From contig NZ_CBDDJZ010000001.1 of the NCBI RefSeq assembly GCF_965229915.1, positions 3,162,001 to 3,226,000 on the forward strand: 64,000 bases of DNA. The letters are read 5' to 3'. A program made the position numbers and the translations under genes. Shown here one piece after another: positions 53,377 to 61,462 of the stretch. The notes under the pieces are model-generated. The model made no database searches and was not told where the DNA came from. It was given only the letters and a program-made list of their open reading frames with translations. Numbering within the stretch: position 1 is the stretch's first letter; every line of letters begins with the position of its first letter. The DNA is from Marinoscillum sp965229915 (GTDB taxonomy: Bacteria; Bacteroidota; Bacteroidia; Cytophagales; Cyclobacteriaceae).

Positions 53377-54376
53377 CATCTATGTAATAGCTGAATTATC
53401 AGCTAATCATAATAACGATTTTGATTTGGCAGTCAAGACAATTGAGGAAATGGCCAAATCAGGAGCAGATGCCGTAAAAGTCCAAACTTATACGGCCGAT
53501 TCTCTTACTTTAGATGTAGATAATGAATATTTTGGACCTAGAAAGGAGGGGTTATGGAAGGGATTGAAACCTTATGATGTTTTTAAGGAAGCTTCAATGC
53601 CTTTTGAATGGCAGCCGAAATTGAAAAAAATTACTAATGCATTGGGCCTGGAATTTTTCAGTTCACCATTCGATTTCAAAAGTGTAGATTTTCTTGAAAA
53701 TGAAGTAGGTGTTCCAAGATATAAAATTGCGTCTTTTGAGATTACGGATATCCCATTAATTGAGTATGCAGCTTCAAAAGGTAAACCTATGATAATATCT
53801 ACTGGTGTAGCAGAGCTAAGAGATATTCAACTGGCAGTTGATGCCTGCAGAAAAGTTGGTAATACTGACATAACACTGTTAAAGTGTACATCAGAATATC
53901 CTGCACCAATAGAGAAAGCTAATTTGAATACTATTCCTGACTTAAAGGAAAGGTTTGGTGTACAAGTAGGAGTCTCTGATCATACTATGGGAAGCATAGT
54001 GCCAACAGTTGCAGTGGCACTTGGTGCGTCTGTGGTTGAAAAACATTTTATTTTGGATAGAGCTCTTGGAGGTCCGGATTCTGCTTTTTCTATGGAACCA
54101 AGAGAGTTTACCGAAATGGTACAAAATGTAAGGCATGCAGAAAAGGCCTTAGGTAGGATCAATTATGAGGTATCTGAAAAAAGTAAACTAAGACGAAGGT
54201 CTTTATTCGTTTCAAACGATATTAAAAGAGGTGAAAGGTTTACAAAGGATAATATAAGAAGTATTAGGCCGGGTAACGGTATTCATCCTAAAGAATTCAC
54301 TTCTGTAATTGGGAAAATAGCGAATCAGGATATTTTGAAAGGGACACCTTTATCCTGGACTCAGTTAGAAGTTTAA
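53366..54376 (+). CDS. pseI: Pseudaminic acid synthase, PseI
   Basis: Condenses PEP with 2,4-diacetamido-2,4,6-trideoxy-L-altrose to form pseudaminic acid. The 336-residue protein has the NeuB-family TIM barrel (IAELSANHNNDFDLAVKTIE at residues about 7-26, STGVAEL, KCTSEYPAP) and a C-terminal SAF domain (RSLFVSNDIKRGERFT). The ALGGPDSAFSMEP motif near residue 235 marks PseI. It overlaps the acyltransferase by 11 bases and is followed by a 165-base gap. Confidence 0.94.
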   Translation: MNSNIYVIAELSANHNNDFDLAVKTIEEMAKSGADAVKVQTYTADSLTLDVDNEYFGPRKEGLWKGLKPYDVFKEASMPFEWQPKLKKITNALGLEFFSSPFDFKSVDFLENEVGVPRYKIASFEITDIPLIEYAASKGKPMIISTGVAELRDIQLAVDACRKVGNTDITLLKCTSEYPAPIEKANLNTIPDLKERFGVQVGVSDHTMGSIVPTVAVALGASVVEKHFILDRALGGPDSAFSMEPREFTEMVQNVRHAEKALGRINYEVSEKSKLRRRSLFVSNDIKRGERFTKDNIRSIRPGNGIHPKEFTSVIGKIANQDILKGTPLSWTQLEV

Positions 54377-54479
54377 GAATTTCCACAAAATAGAATCTTT
54401 TTATTTTAATGGCTATTTCATAGATAGTATTTTAAGTTCGGACATGGTTTGTGGTGACAGTGATATTCAAATCAACATT

Positions 54480-54487
54480 TACTTTTG
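54480..54487 (+). promoter_or_regulatory. Promoter-like TACTTTTG before the aldolase gene
   Basis: A full match to the TAnnTTTG -7 element, 54 bases before the aldolase ATG, in the 165-base gap after pseI. A TTTG at 54448 is 28 bases upstream, longer than the usual spacing, so the -33 part is not convincing. It would make the aldolase cassette a separate transcript. Confidence 0.35.
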
Positions 54488-54541
54488 TCAACCGATGATA
54501 TACTTCTATGATTAGCTTATTAGTTTAAATAACTTACCAAA

Positions 54542-56083
54542 ATGGATTTTGAGATATTAGATTGTACAATTAGAGATGGTGGATATTATACCAATTGGGA
54601 TTTCAGTGATGAGGTTGTTGATGTCTATTTGAAATCATTTAATGAATTACCAATTGATTATTTGGAAATTGGTTACAGAAGTAATCCCTTGACGGAATAT
54701 TTAGGTAAATTTTTTTATTGCCCAGTTCCTGAATTAATTAGAATCAAAAATATTACCAATAAAAAATTAGCAATCATTCTGAATGAAAAAGATGTACGAA
54801 AAGAGGATGTTCATAATCTATTAGATGAATGCAAGGGCATTTTGGATTTAGTAAGAATTGCTGTTGATCCTAAAAACATTGTTCGTGCTGTGGGTCTTGC
54901 CAGAGAGATTAAGAAAATTGGTTTTGAGGTTGCTTTCAATGTAATGTACATGTCTGAATGGACAGGTGATAAAGGGTTTGCAAAAAACTTATCCTTGATT
55001 GAAGATTCTGTGGATTATTTCTACATGGTTGATTCATTCGGAGGAGTAACTCCTAATGAAATAGAGAAAATATACAACCAAATAAGGCCTGTATTGAATT
55101 GTAAAATCGGGTTTCACGGGCATAATAATCTTGAACTAGCGCTAATCAATTCCCTAAGGGCTATTGAATTAGGGGCTGATATTATTGATGCCACTGTACT
55201 TGGAATGGGAAGAGGCGCTGGAAATTTAAAAACTGAATTGCTACTTACCTATTTAAATTCTAAAAATGGGTTGGAGATTGACTTCAATCAATTGAGTAAA
55301 GTGGTAGATAAATTTGCTGAGCTTCAGGAAGAATATAACTGGGGAACTAATCTTCCTTACATGGTTTCTGGGGCTAATAGCTTACCTCAGAAAACTGTAA
55401 TGGAATGGGTAACAAAGAGGTTCTATTCGTTCAACAGTATTTTACGTGCGTTAAAGAATCAATCTGTCGGGCGACAGGACAATATTAAATTGGCAACATA
55501 TAAATTTGATGGGCTAAAGAATTCCGACGTTCTGCTTGTAGGAGGAGGGGCTTCAATTATACAACACAAACTAGCAATAAAAGAGTTTTTAAAGGAAAAT
55601 GATGATATAGTTGTTATTCACGCTAGCTCAAAAAACGGATTACACTTTAGAGACCTTGATAACCCACAAATATTTTGTTTGATTGGGAATGAGGGTTATC
55701 GATTGGAGTCAATTTTCAATAACCAAGAATTTACTAACAAGAGCTTTTGTTTGCTGCCTCCTTACCCAAGAAAGATGGGGACTTATTTACCTGAGATTTT
55801 TAAAGAAAGGTCATATGAAATTGAATCAATAAATTTTGTTGAGGATTACGAAGATTCTCACACGAGTCTCGCAATTCAGATTGCGATTGAATTACAAGCT
55901 AAAAACCTTTACATAGCTGGATATGATGGGTACCCGAATACCATGATAAACACAAAGGAACAGGAATTATTCTTGGAGAATCAAAGGCTCTTTGATTTGG
56001 CATCAGAACACATTGAGAAAATAGTAAGCCTGAGCCCAACCAAATATGATATAAAGACAACGTCTATTTATTCATTAATATGA
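54542..56083 (+). CDS. HMGL-type pyruvate aldolase fused to an unassigned C-terminal domain
   Basis: A 513-residue two-part protein. Residues 1 to about 300 are a DRE-TIM metallolyase-type aldolase: DCTIRDGG at 7-14, the metal-binding HGH at 192-194 (GFHGHNNLELA) and GMGRGAGN at 221-228. These match 4-hydroxy-2-oxovalerate aldolase-like enzymes, which cleave or form pyruvate aldol products. Residues about 325-513 are a Rossmann-like domain starting LLVGGGASI (331-339), with NLYIAGYDGYPN later; I do not recognise it surely, though it recalls the MptE/DUF115 fold. It overlaps the KdsB-like gene by 4 bases. A biosynthetic role in making a 2-keto-3-deoxy acid sugar is inferred from that neighbour. 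Confidence 0.85.
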   Translation: MDFEILDCTIRDGGYYTNWDFSDEVVDVYLKSFNELPIDYLEIGYRSNPLTEYLGKFFYCPVPELIRIKNITNKKLAIILNEKDVRKEDVHNLLDECKGILDLVRIAVDPKNIVRAVGLAREIKKIGFEVAFNVMYMSEWTGDKGFAKNLSLIEDSVDYFYMVDSFGGVTPNEIEKIYNQIRPVLNCKIGFHGHNNLELALINSLRAIELGADIIDATVLGMGRGAGNLKTELLLTYLNSKNGLEIDFNQLSKVVDKFAELQEEYNWGTNLPYMVSGANSLPQKTVMEWVTKRFYSFNSILRALKNQSVGRQDNIKLATYKFDGLKNSDVLLVGGGASIIQHKLAIKEFLKENDDIVVIHASSKNGLHFRDLDNPQIFCLIGNEGYRLESIFNNQEFTNKSFCLLPPYPRKMGTYLPEIFKERSYEIESINFVEDYEDSHTSLAIQIAIELQAKNLYIAGYDGYPNTMINTKEQELFLENQRLFDLASEHIEKIVSLSPTKYDIKTTSIYSLI

Positions 56084-56814
56084 CAGAGGATTTTTTGGTC
56101 GTAATACCTGCTCGAGGGAAGTCAACAAGGTTCCCAAATAAACCATTGACAGATATTGCAGGGAAAACAATGATTCAGCGTACATATGGACAGTGTGCCA
56201 AGGCAGTTGATCTAGAAAAAATTTTTGTAGCAACAGATAGTCGAGAGATTTATGATCATTGCATCAGCAATAATTTGAATGTTGAGATGACTCCTGAGAA
56301 TTGTCTTACAGGTACGGATAGGATCGCAGAATTTGCTAAAATACACCAGGCGGATTACTACATCAATGTTCAGGGAGATGAGCCTGTTATTAACCCTGAG
56401 GATATAAAGAATATACTTGATCAAATTCCGATAAATCCAAATGCAGTTATTAATGGTTATGCCAAAATATCAGACGAACGCGATTATTTTAGCTTGAGTG
56501 TTCCGAAAGTTGTCTTAAATGATATGAATGACCTGATGTACATGTCAAGATCTCCTATTCCAGGGAATAAAGAGGGTGTATTTAGAGATGCTTATAGGCA
56601 GGTCTGTATTTATTCATTTCCTAGTCAAATGCTGAGGTACTTTGGGGTAGGTAAAAAGAAAGGGGTTGTGGAGCAAGCCGAAGATATTGAGATATTGAGA
56701 TTTCTTGAATCAGGGGTGAAGGTGAAGATGATTGAGTTGTCAGGTCAATCCATCGCTGTAGATCACCCAAGTGATGTTGATAAGGTTTTAGCATGGTTAA
56801 GTAATGAGAATTAA
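56080..56814 (+). CDS. KdsB-like CMP-sugar synthetase (3-deoxy-octulosonate cytidylyltransferase family)
   Basis: A 244-residue cytidylyltransferase. VVIPARGKSTRFPNKPL (residues about 7-23), CLTGTDRIAE (75-84), NVQGDEPVI (96-104) and MSRSPIPG are the family marks. True KdsB has PARxxSTRxPGKPL and HxSGTDR, so the substrate-contacting positions differ a little. Since Kdo synthesis is a housekeeping process and this copy sits between an aldolase and a phosphatase in a variable locus, it probably activates another 3-deoxy-2-ulosonic acid. It overlaps both neighbours. Confidence 0.88.
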   Translation: MTEDFLVVIPARGKSTRFPNKPLTDIAGKTMIQRTYGQCAKAVDLEKIFVATDSREIYDHCISNNLNVEMTPENCLTGTDRIAEFAKIHQADYYINVQGDEPVINPEDIKNILDQIPINPNAVINGYAKISDERDYFSLSVPKVVLNDMNDLMYMSRSPIPGNKEGVFRDAYRQVCIYSFPSQMLRYFGVGKKKGVVEQAEDIEILRFLESGVKVKMIELSGQSIAVDHPSDVDKVLAWLSNEN

Positions 56815-57427
56815 AGATTTCGACAATATAATCTGGGATTTTGATGGGGTGATTCTGGACAGTGATTCAATCCGAAGGCTTGGTTTTGTTGAAGCCTTAG
56901 ATGGTTATCCTAAATCTGAAATTGATCTCTTAATCGAATACCATAATCAAAACGGAGGATTGTCAAGGTACCATAAATTCAGATATTTTTTTGAAACTAT
57001 CAGATGTGAGCTAGTTGATAAACAAAAGATTCAAGAACTAGCTCGTAAATTCTCCCTGGTAATGATGGAGTTGTTGTTGGATAAGCGTTTATTAATTAAA
57101 GACGCCCACAGTTACATCAAGCTGAATAGTAACAAACAAAAAATGCACATTGCTTCAGGCTCTGATCAAGTCGAACTTAGAAATATTTGTTCTGAGTTAG
57201 ATTTATATGACTATTTCATAAGTGTGAATGGCTCCCCCACTCCCAAAGTAGAACTCGTAGAAGCAATTTTAAGAGACCATAATTACGAGAAGGAGAGAAC
57301 TTGCCTGATTGGTGATTCAGTGAATGATCTAGATGCTGCCCATGCTAATGGCATTAAGTTTGTGGGTTATAATAACCCTAAACTAAAACCAATATCTGAT
57401 ATCTATGAGGATCAGTTAATGAAATAA
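56804..57427 (+). CDS. HAD-superfamily phosphatase in the ulosonate cassette
   Basis: A 207-residue HAD hydrolase. Motif I is DFDGV at residues 12-16, motif II the Ser in HIASGSD, motif III the Lys in PTPKVELVEA, and motif IV GDSVNDLDAA. A helical cap lies between motifs I and II (residues about 20-90), as in phosphoglycolate phosphatase-like and beta-phosphoglucomutase-like enzymes. By its position it should remove a phosphate from the aldol product or its precursor before CMP activation, the job KdsC does for Kdo. It overlaps the KdsB-like gene by 11 bases. Confidence 0.85.
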   Translation: MRIKDFDNIIWDFDGVILDSDSIRRLGFVEALDGYPKSEIDLLIEYHNQNGGLSRYHKFRYFFETIRCELVDKQKIQELARKFSLVMMELLLDKRLLIKDAHSYIKLNSNKQKMHIASGSDQVELRNICSELDLYDYFISVNGSPTPKVELVEAILRDHNYEKERTCLIGDSVNDLDAAHANGIKFVGYNNPKLKPISDIYEDQLMK

Positions 57428-57522
57428 GATGTAAAATAGTAATTAACTTGTATTTCTAGGGTCATCAGAGTAAAAAGTGGAGTGTATAGAATCTACACCT
57501 GATGGAAAGCACAAAAACTTGA

Positions 57523-57708
57523 TTAATCGGTACTTTAAGGAATGTAATCATTCTACATACTAGACTTGAAGTATCATATCCTGATTTGGTAGTGAGCGGT
57601 CCGCGTATGAGGGAAATGGATATACTCGGTGATTTGGAGTTTAGTATGACAGTCATTAAAAGGGAGCAAAAAGGAGCTAGTAAGGTAAATTCAATAAAGG
57701 TTGATTAA
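57523..57708 (+). pseudogene. Possible remnant of a gene's C-terminal end
   Basis: In the 273-base gap after the HAD gene, one frame stays open for 61 codons after a TGA and reads like real protein (RLEVSYPDLVVSGPRMREMD, then GDLEFSMTVIKREQKG) but has no plausible start. It ends at 57708, just inside the flippase start region. It could be the tail of a deleted gene. I do not recognise the family. Confidence 0.3.
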
Positions 57709-59134
57709 AGATAGAATACTTTCACTCTTTAAAAGGGCTTATAATTCTTCAACATTCACATCGTGGGTGAGTATCCTTGTTAAAGGAGGTAACACAGTAT
57801 TTATACTACCACTAATACTTAACGGATTTGGAGTACAGGAAGTGAACACTTATTTGTTTTTGTTACTTCTCTTTTCAATTAAGGATATGTTTGATCTTGG
57901 TTTTCTTAATAACATTGCGAGGTTTTATTCATATGCGTTATCAGGGGCCTATAATATTAGAAATCTTGATAAGAATAAAGAGACCATTTCCGTTAATCAG
58001 AAACTGCTAAATTCGGTACATAAAATATCTGCCAAACTCTATTTTGGACTATTATTGCTCTCAGTTTTAATAGTCGGCACTGTAGGCACTTACCTTGTTC
58101 TTGATTTTATTGATTTTTCGCAATTGGATCAATTGATTGCTTGGCTCTTTCATGTGTTAGCGATGTGCCTATGGATATATGGAAACAAAGACTTATCTCT
58201 ATTGATAGGCTATAATAAAATTGCACTACTTCGTCGCTGGGATACTCTCTTGAGTCTTGTCCAAATTATCTTCTCACTTGGTTTATTGCTGCTTTTCAAT
58301 AATATCTGGTACCTCCTCATAAATTATTATTCATGGCACATGGTGATAGTGTATAGAAATGCTAAACTGAGTCACAAATATCAAATAAGAATTTATGAGT
58401 CAACAAGTCCTAAGGTAGACTTATATGTGTTTAGAATAATTTGGCCAAGGGCATTGAAAAGTTTTTTCAGTGGATTGTTGAGCATGGGATTGGCACAGAT
58501 TATGGCCATTTTCTATGCGAACATCTCTGATGCTAAAAGCTCGTCTTCGTATATGTTGGCTTTAAGAATTGCAGATCAAATAAAACAAATTTCTAGAGCA
58601 CCTTTTTACTCCAAGGTGCCAAAGTTTGCTCAGAGTGTTGTGAAAGATCGAGCATCCATGTTTGGGGATATAAGAAGAAGTATGACTCTTAGCTATGGGG
58701 TATTGCTAATAACTGTACTGTTGGTTTATCTCTTTTCCGCTCCAATTCTAGAGCTGATATCTTCCTCAACAAAGTTTGTAAGTCGGGATCTTTGGTTGAT
58801 CATTGGATTTTCAATTTTAATTGAGAGGTTTACCTCTATGCATAATCAAATGGTGCTATTCACTAGAAATATGGTCTTGTCTCATAAAGCCCTTCTTATT
58901 TCGTCTTTGGTAAATTTAGTTTTGGTTATTTTGTTTTTTGACAAACTGGGGGTTTACATTTTTCCTATTGGATTGACTATGGGTTATTTGTCATTTTATT
59001 CTTGGTATGTTGCATATAGAAATTATAGGTTTTTTAATTCTTCATTCTTTCGGTTCGAGAAGTTCCATTTTGTTCCAGTCGTTGTTTTAATGATTGTTTT
59101 ATTGGCTTTTGAACTATTGAATACCTTACTGTAA
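57701..59134 (+). CDS. wzx: Wzx-type oligosaccharide flippase
   Basis: A 477-residue membrane protein with about twelve to fourteen hydrophobic segments and short basic loops, matching the polysaccharide-transport (MATE/MVF-like) flippases that move lipid-linked repeat units across the inner membrane. The start TTG at 57701 gives the amphipathic opening MIKDRILSLFKRAYNSSTFT. Sequence conservation in Wzx is low, so the call rests on topology, length and the locus. It lies 8 bases ahead of the sialyltransferase-like gene. Confidence 0.82.
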   Translation: MIKDRILSLFKRAYNSSTFTSWVSILVKGGNTVFILPLILNGFGVQEVNTYLFLLLLFSIKDMFDLGFLNNIARFYSYALSGAYNIRNLDKNKETISVNQKLLNSVHKISAKLYFGLLLLSVLIVGTVGTYLVLDFIDFSQLDQLIAWLFHVLAMCLWIYGNKDLSLLIGYNKIALLRRWDTLLSLVQIIFSLGLLLLFNNIWYLLINYYSWHMVIVYRNAKLSHKYQIRIYESTSPKVDLYVFRIIWPRALKSFFSGLLSMGLAQIMAIFYANISDAKSSSSYMLALRIADQIKQISRAPFYSKVPKFAQSVVKDRASMFGDIRRSMTLSYGVLLITVLLVYLFSAPILELISSSTKFVSRDLWLIIGFSILIERFTSMHNQMVLFTRNMVLSHKALLISSLVNLVLVILFFDKLGVYIFPIGLTMGYLSFYSWYVAYRNYRFFNSSFFRFEKFHFVPVVVLMIVLLAFELLNTLL

Positions 59135-59142
59135 CCTGCTGT

Positions 59143-60225
59143 ATGAAACATTTCTTCCACATACATAATAATTCAAGTTACATATGTGCTTTAGGAATTA
59201 AAAACTATTTGTCTTTGAACAATGACGATGTGGTTTTTTTTATTGCGCGAGGAATAAAAATCCACCAAGAAAAGATAAAAGTGACTACAATTCCAGATAG
59301 AATATATTATCACCCTTATAATTTACTCAAGAAGTTGCATCGCTTTCATTGGATCCGAAATAGAGAAATCATTTCTGAAATAGACGCCATGATAGAAAGT
59401 GCTTCTCAAGGCGAAGAATTTATCTATTATTCTCCTCACTCGAGGAATTCTATATACAGAGTTTATGCAAGTCATCCAGGTTGTGCTGGAGTAAATTATA
59501 TTGAAGATGGAATGGATGGTTACTTAGGTCGAGAAGGGTACTATGCAAAATTCCCATTCGAAATACCTGTTATTCACAAAATTGTCAATTACTTTCTTTT
59601 TAGAAATATTAAAATATTTTGTTATTCTCGGTTAAAGCCATTTGCTGACCCGTTAAGGAATATTGGAATCTCTACTTCGAGAATTTATGTATTATCAGAA
59701 AAGGCATTTGAATTTAGAGAAAATAGGGTGTTAATTGAAAGTAAGTATTACGTGCCTTCATTTCAACACGATTCCTTAAAGCTAGAAAATTACATTCTAC
59801 TTTTAGATGCTGTGGTAGAACAAAAGGTAGCTAAGCTCGAGCACCTTAGCATGCTGTTGATAAAAATTGCTGAGAAACTTAGATCAAGTAAGGTATTAGT
59901 TAAATATCATCCAATTCAATCTGAAGAGGTTAAACGATCCTTGGTCGAAATATTTTCAAGGTTTGAAATTGATCTTGTTGAATATGAATCTCATGTTCCT
60001 TTTGAAGTTGTTCTTTTCAGTTATAAAGGGCTCAATATTTATGGAATTGGTTCATCTTTGTTGGTATATGCATCACTAATGAATGATCATAAAGTATATG
60101 CTCTTTACGATTTTTTTCAAATCGAGTGTGATTTTGTTTCACCTCGACTTGGAACTTGGGATAATGCTTTAAAGAATAAATCAAATGTGAGAACTTATGC
60201 CGAGTTCAGGGAAATTGAAGTTTAA
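59143..60225 (+). CDS. Sialyltransferase-like glycosyltransferase (GT-B; EDG, HP and SS motifs)
   Basis: A 360-residue soluble protein. It shows the three short motifs shared by bacterial sialyltransferase families: the D/E-D/E-G motif as EDG at residues 121-123 (NYIEDGMDGY), the HP motif at 256-257 (VKYHPIQ) and the Ser-Ser motif at 304-305 (GIGSSLLVY), in the right order and at the usual spacing. EDG supplies the base and HP and SS hold the CMP-sugar. The locus makes at least one CMP-nonulosonate, so this enzyme probably transfers pseudaminic acid or the second ulosonate. It overlaps the polymerase gene by 29 bases. Confidence 0.75.
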   Translation: MKHFFHIHNNSSYICALGIKNYLSLNNDDVVFFIARGIKIHQEKIKVTTIPDRIYYHPYNLLKKLHRFHWIRNREIISEIDAMIESASQGEEFIYYSPHSRNSIYRVYASHPGCAGVNYIEDGMDGYLGREGYYAKFPFEIPVIHKIVNYFLFRNIKIFCYSRLKPFADPLRNIGISTSRIYVLSEKAFEFRENRVLIESKYYVPSFQHDSLKLENYILLLDAVVEQKVAKLEHLSMLLIKIAEKLRSSKVLVKYHPIQSEEVKRSLVEIFSRFEIDLVEYESHVPFEVVLFSYKGLNIYGIGSSLLVYASLMNDHKVYALYDFFQIECDFVSPRLGTWDNALKNKSNVRTYAEFREIEV

Positions 60226-61462
60226 TATTCATCTCTCTATTGCTATTTTGACATTGGTCATTTTGCTAATGAGTTCAATGTCGTTTGCATTTTTTGAAAT
60301 AAGTGGAATTGGTGCCCGTGGTTTTGAAGTAAAACTTTTCAGATTTATGCTATTATGTGCAATTATCGCACTGTATGTTATCTGGATTATTATTCAATTG
60401 AAATTGACTTTTCCAAAACCTATTTTAATCTTTTTAGGCTTAATTATCTATTCCACTATTGTATCTGTGATCTTGAATTCACCAAGAGAATATGGACCTT
60501 CACTCCTTAGGTATTTCACTTATATTGTTACTTTCAATTTATTTTATTTGATTGTAAGTGAAATAAGTAGAGAGACTGTCCTTTCTATCATGAGGTGGTT
60601 TTCTTTAGCTTGCATTCTCATTTCCATATTCTTTGGTTTCCTTGAAATATTTACCGGTAATGTACAATATTTAAATGGTGCATTTCGTGTGGCCGGACCA
60701 TTCAAGTGGCATCAATTAGCTTTCGCCATGTTCCTTTTCTGTTGTATGATGATTACAGACTTTGTCTTTTTCAGACAAATGAAAACCTTACGGTGGAAGT
60801 TGTTTTATGGTTTTATCTGGTTACTCCTTTTTTACTTGTTAATTAGAACAGGGTCGAGAGCGCTTTTTGTAATTGTGTTTTTGGTTTACTTTCTGATGGC
60901 TTTTCTTAAGACAGATTCATTTAGAAAAAAACTGTTGATATCTTCCATAGCGGTAATAATTTCAATAGGAAGTGCAATAGCAATCGTAAGTTTGAATATT
61001 TCTCCCAGACTTGCCAGAATGATTGTCAGTGATGATAAGACGGGAGACGGCTCTACTGCAAGTCGGATTGCGATACACATTAATGCATATCAAGGATTAG
61101 ATGATTTGGATAAGTTAATGGGTGTAGGACTTGGAGGGTTTACAAAGTTTTATCAGGACGTTACGGGAAGTGAAGATATCGCAGCACACAATAATTATTT
61201 GATGTTCTTTGTTGAATCAGGTTATTTGGGAGTGATATTGTATTTAGGCTTTCAAATAGTCTTGTTTTTTAGATTATTGAGACTTATTAAATGGAATAAG
61301 GATGACCCATTCATAAATGTGGCTTTTGCGCTATTCCTTGGAATTGACGTCTTAAGCTTCCTTCAAAACAATTTCTATTTTCTAGAGTCAGAAACAATTA
61401 CATGGGCCTTTTATGGGGTTGCCTTTGGAATTGAACACATTGATTTTAATCATGGAGGATAA
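60197..61462 (+). CDS. wzy: Wzy-like O-antigen/capsule polymerase
   Basis: A 421-residue polytopic membrane protein with about eleven segments. The larger periplasmic loop near residues 285-335 carries GDGSTASRIAIHINAYQG and GVGLGGFTKFY...AHNNYLM, the pattern of the Wzy/WaaL superfamily (the His in AHNNYL is typical). In a locus with Wzx, Wzz and Wza a polymerase role is more likely than ligase. The start at 60197 overlaps the preceding gene; TTG at 60215 is an alternative. Confidence 0.85.
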   Translation: MPSSGKLKFNIHLSIAILTLVILLMSSMSFAFFEISGIGARGFEVKLFRFMLLCAIIALYVIWIIIQLKLTFPKPILIFLGLIIYSTIVSVILNSPREYGPSLLRYFTYIVTFNLFYLIVSEISRETVLSIMRWFSLACILISIFFGFLEIFTGNVQYLNGAFRVAGPFKWHQLAFAMFLFCCMMITDFVFFRQMKTLRWKLFYGFIWLLLFYLLIRTGSRALFVIVFLVYFLMAFLKTDSFRKKLLISSIAVIISIGSAIAIVSLNISPRLARMIVSDDKTGDGSTASRIAIHINAYQGLDDLDKLMGVGLGGFTKFYQDVTGSEDIAAHNNYLMFFVESGYLGVILYLGFQIVLFFRLLRLIKWNKDDPFINVAFALFLGIDVLSFLQNNFYFLESETITWAFYGVAFGIEHIDFNHGG

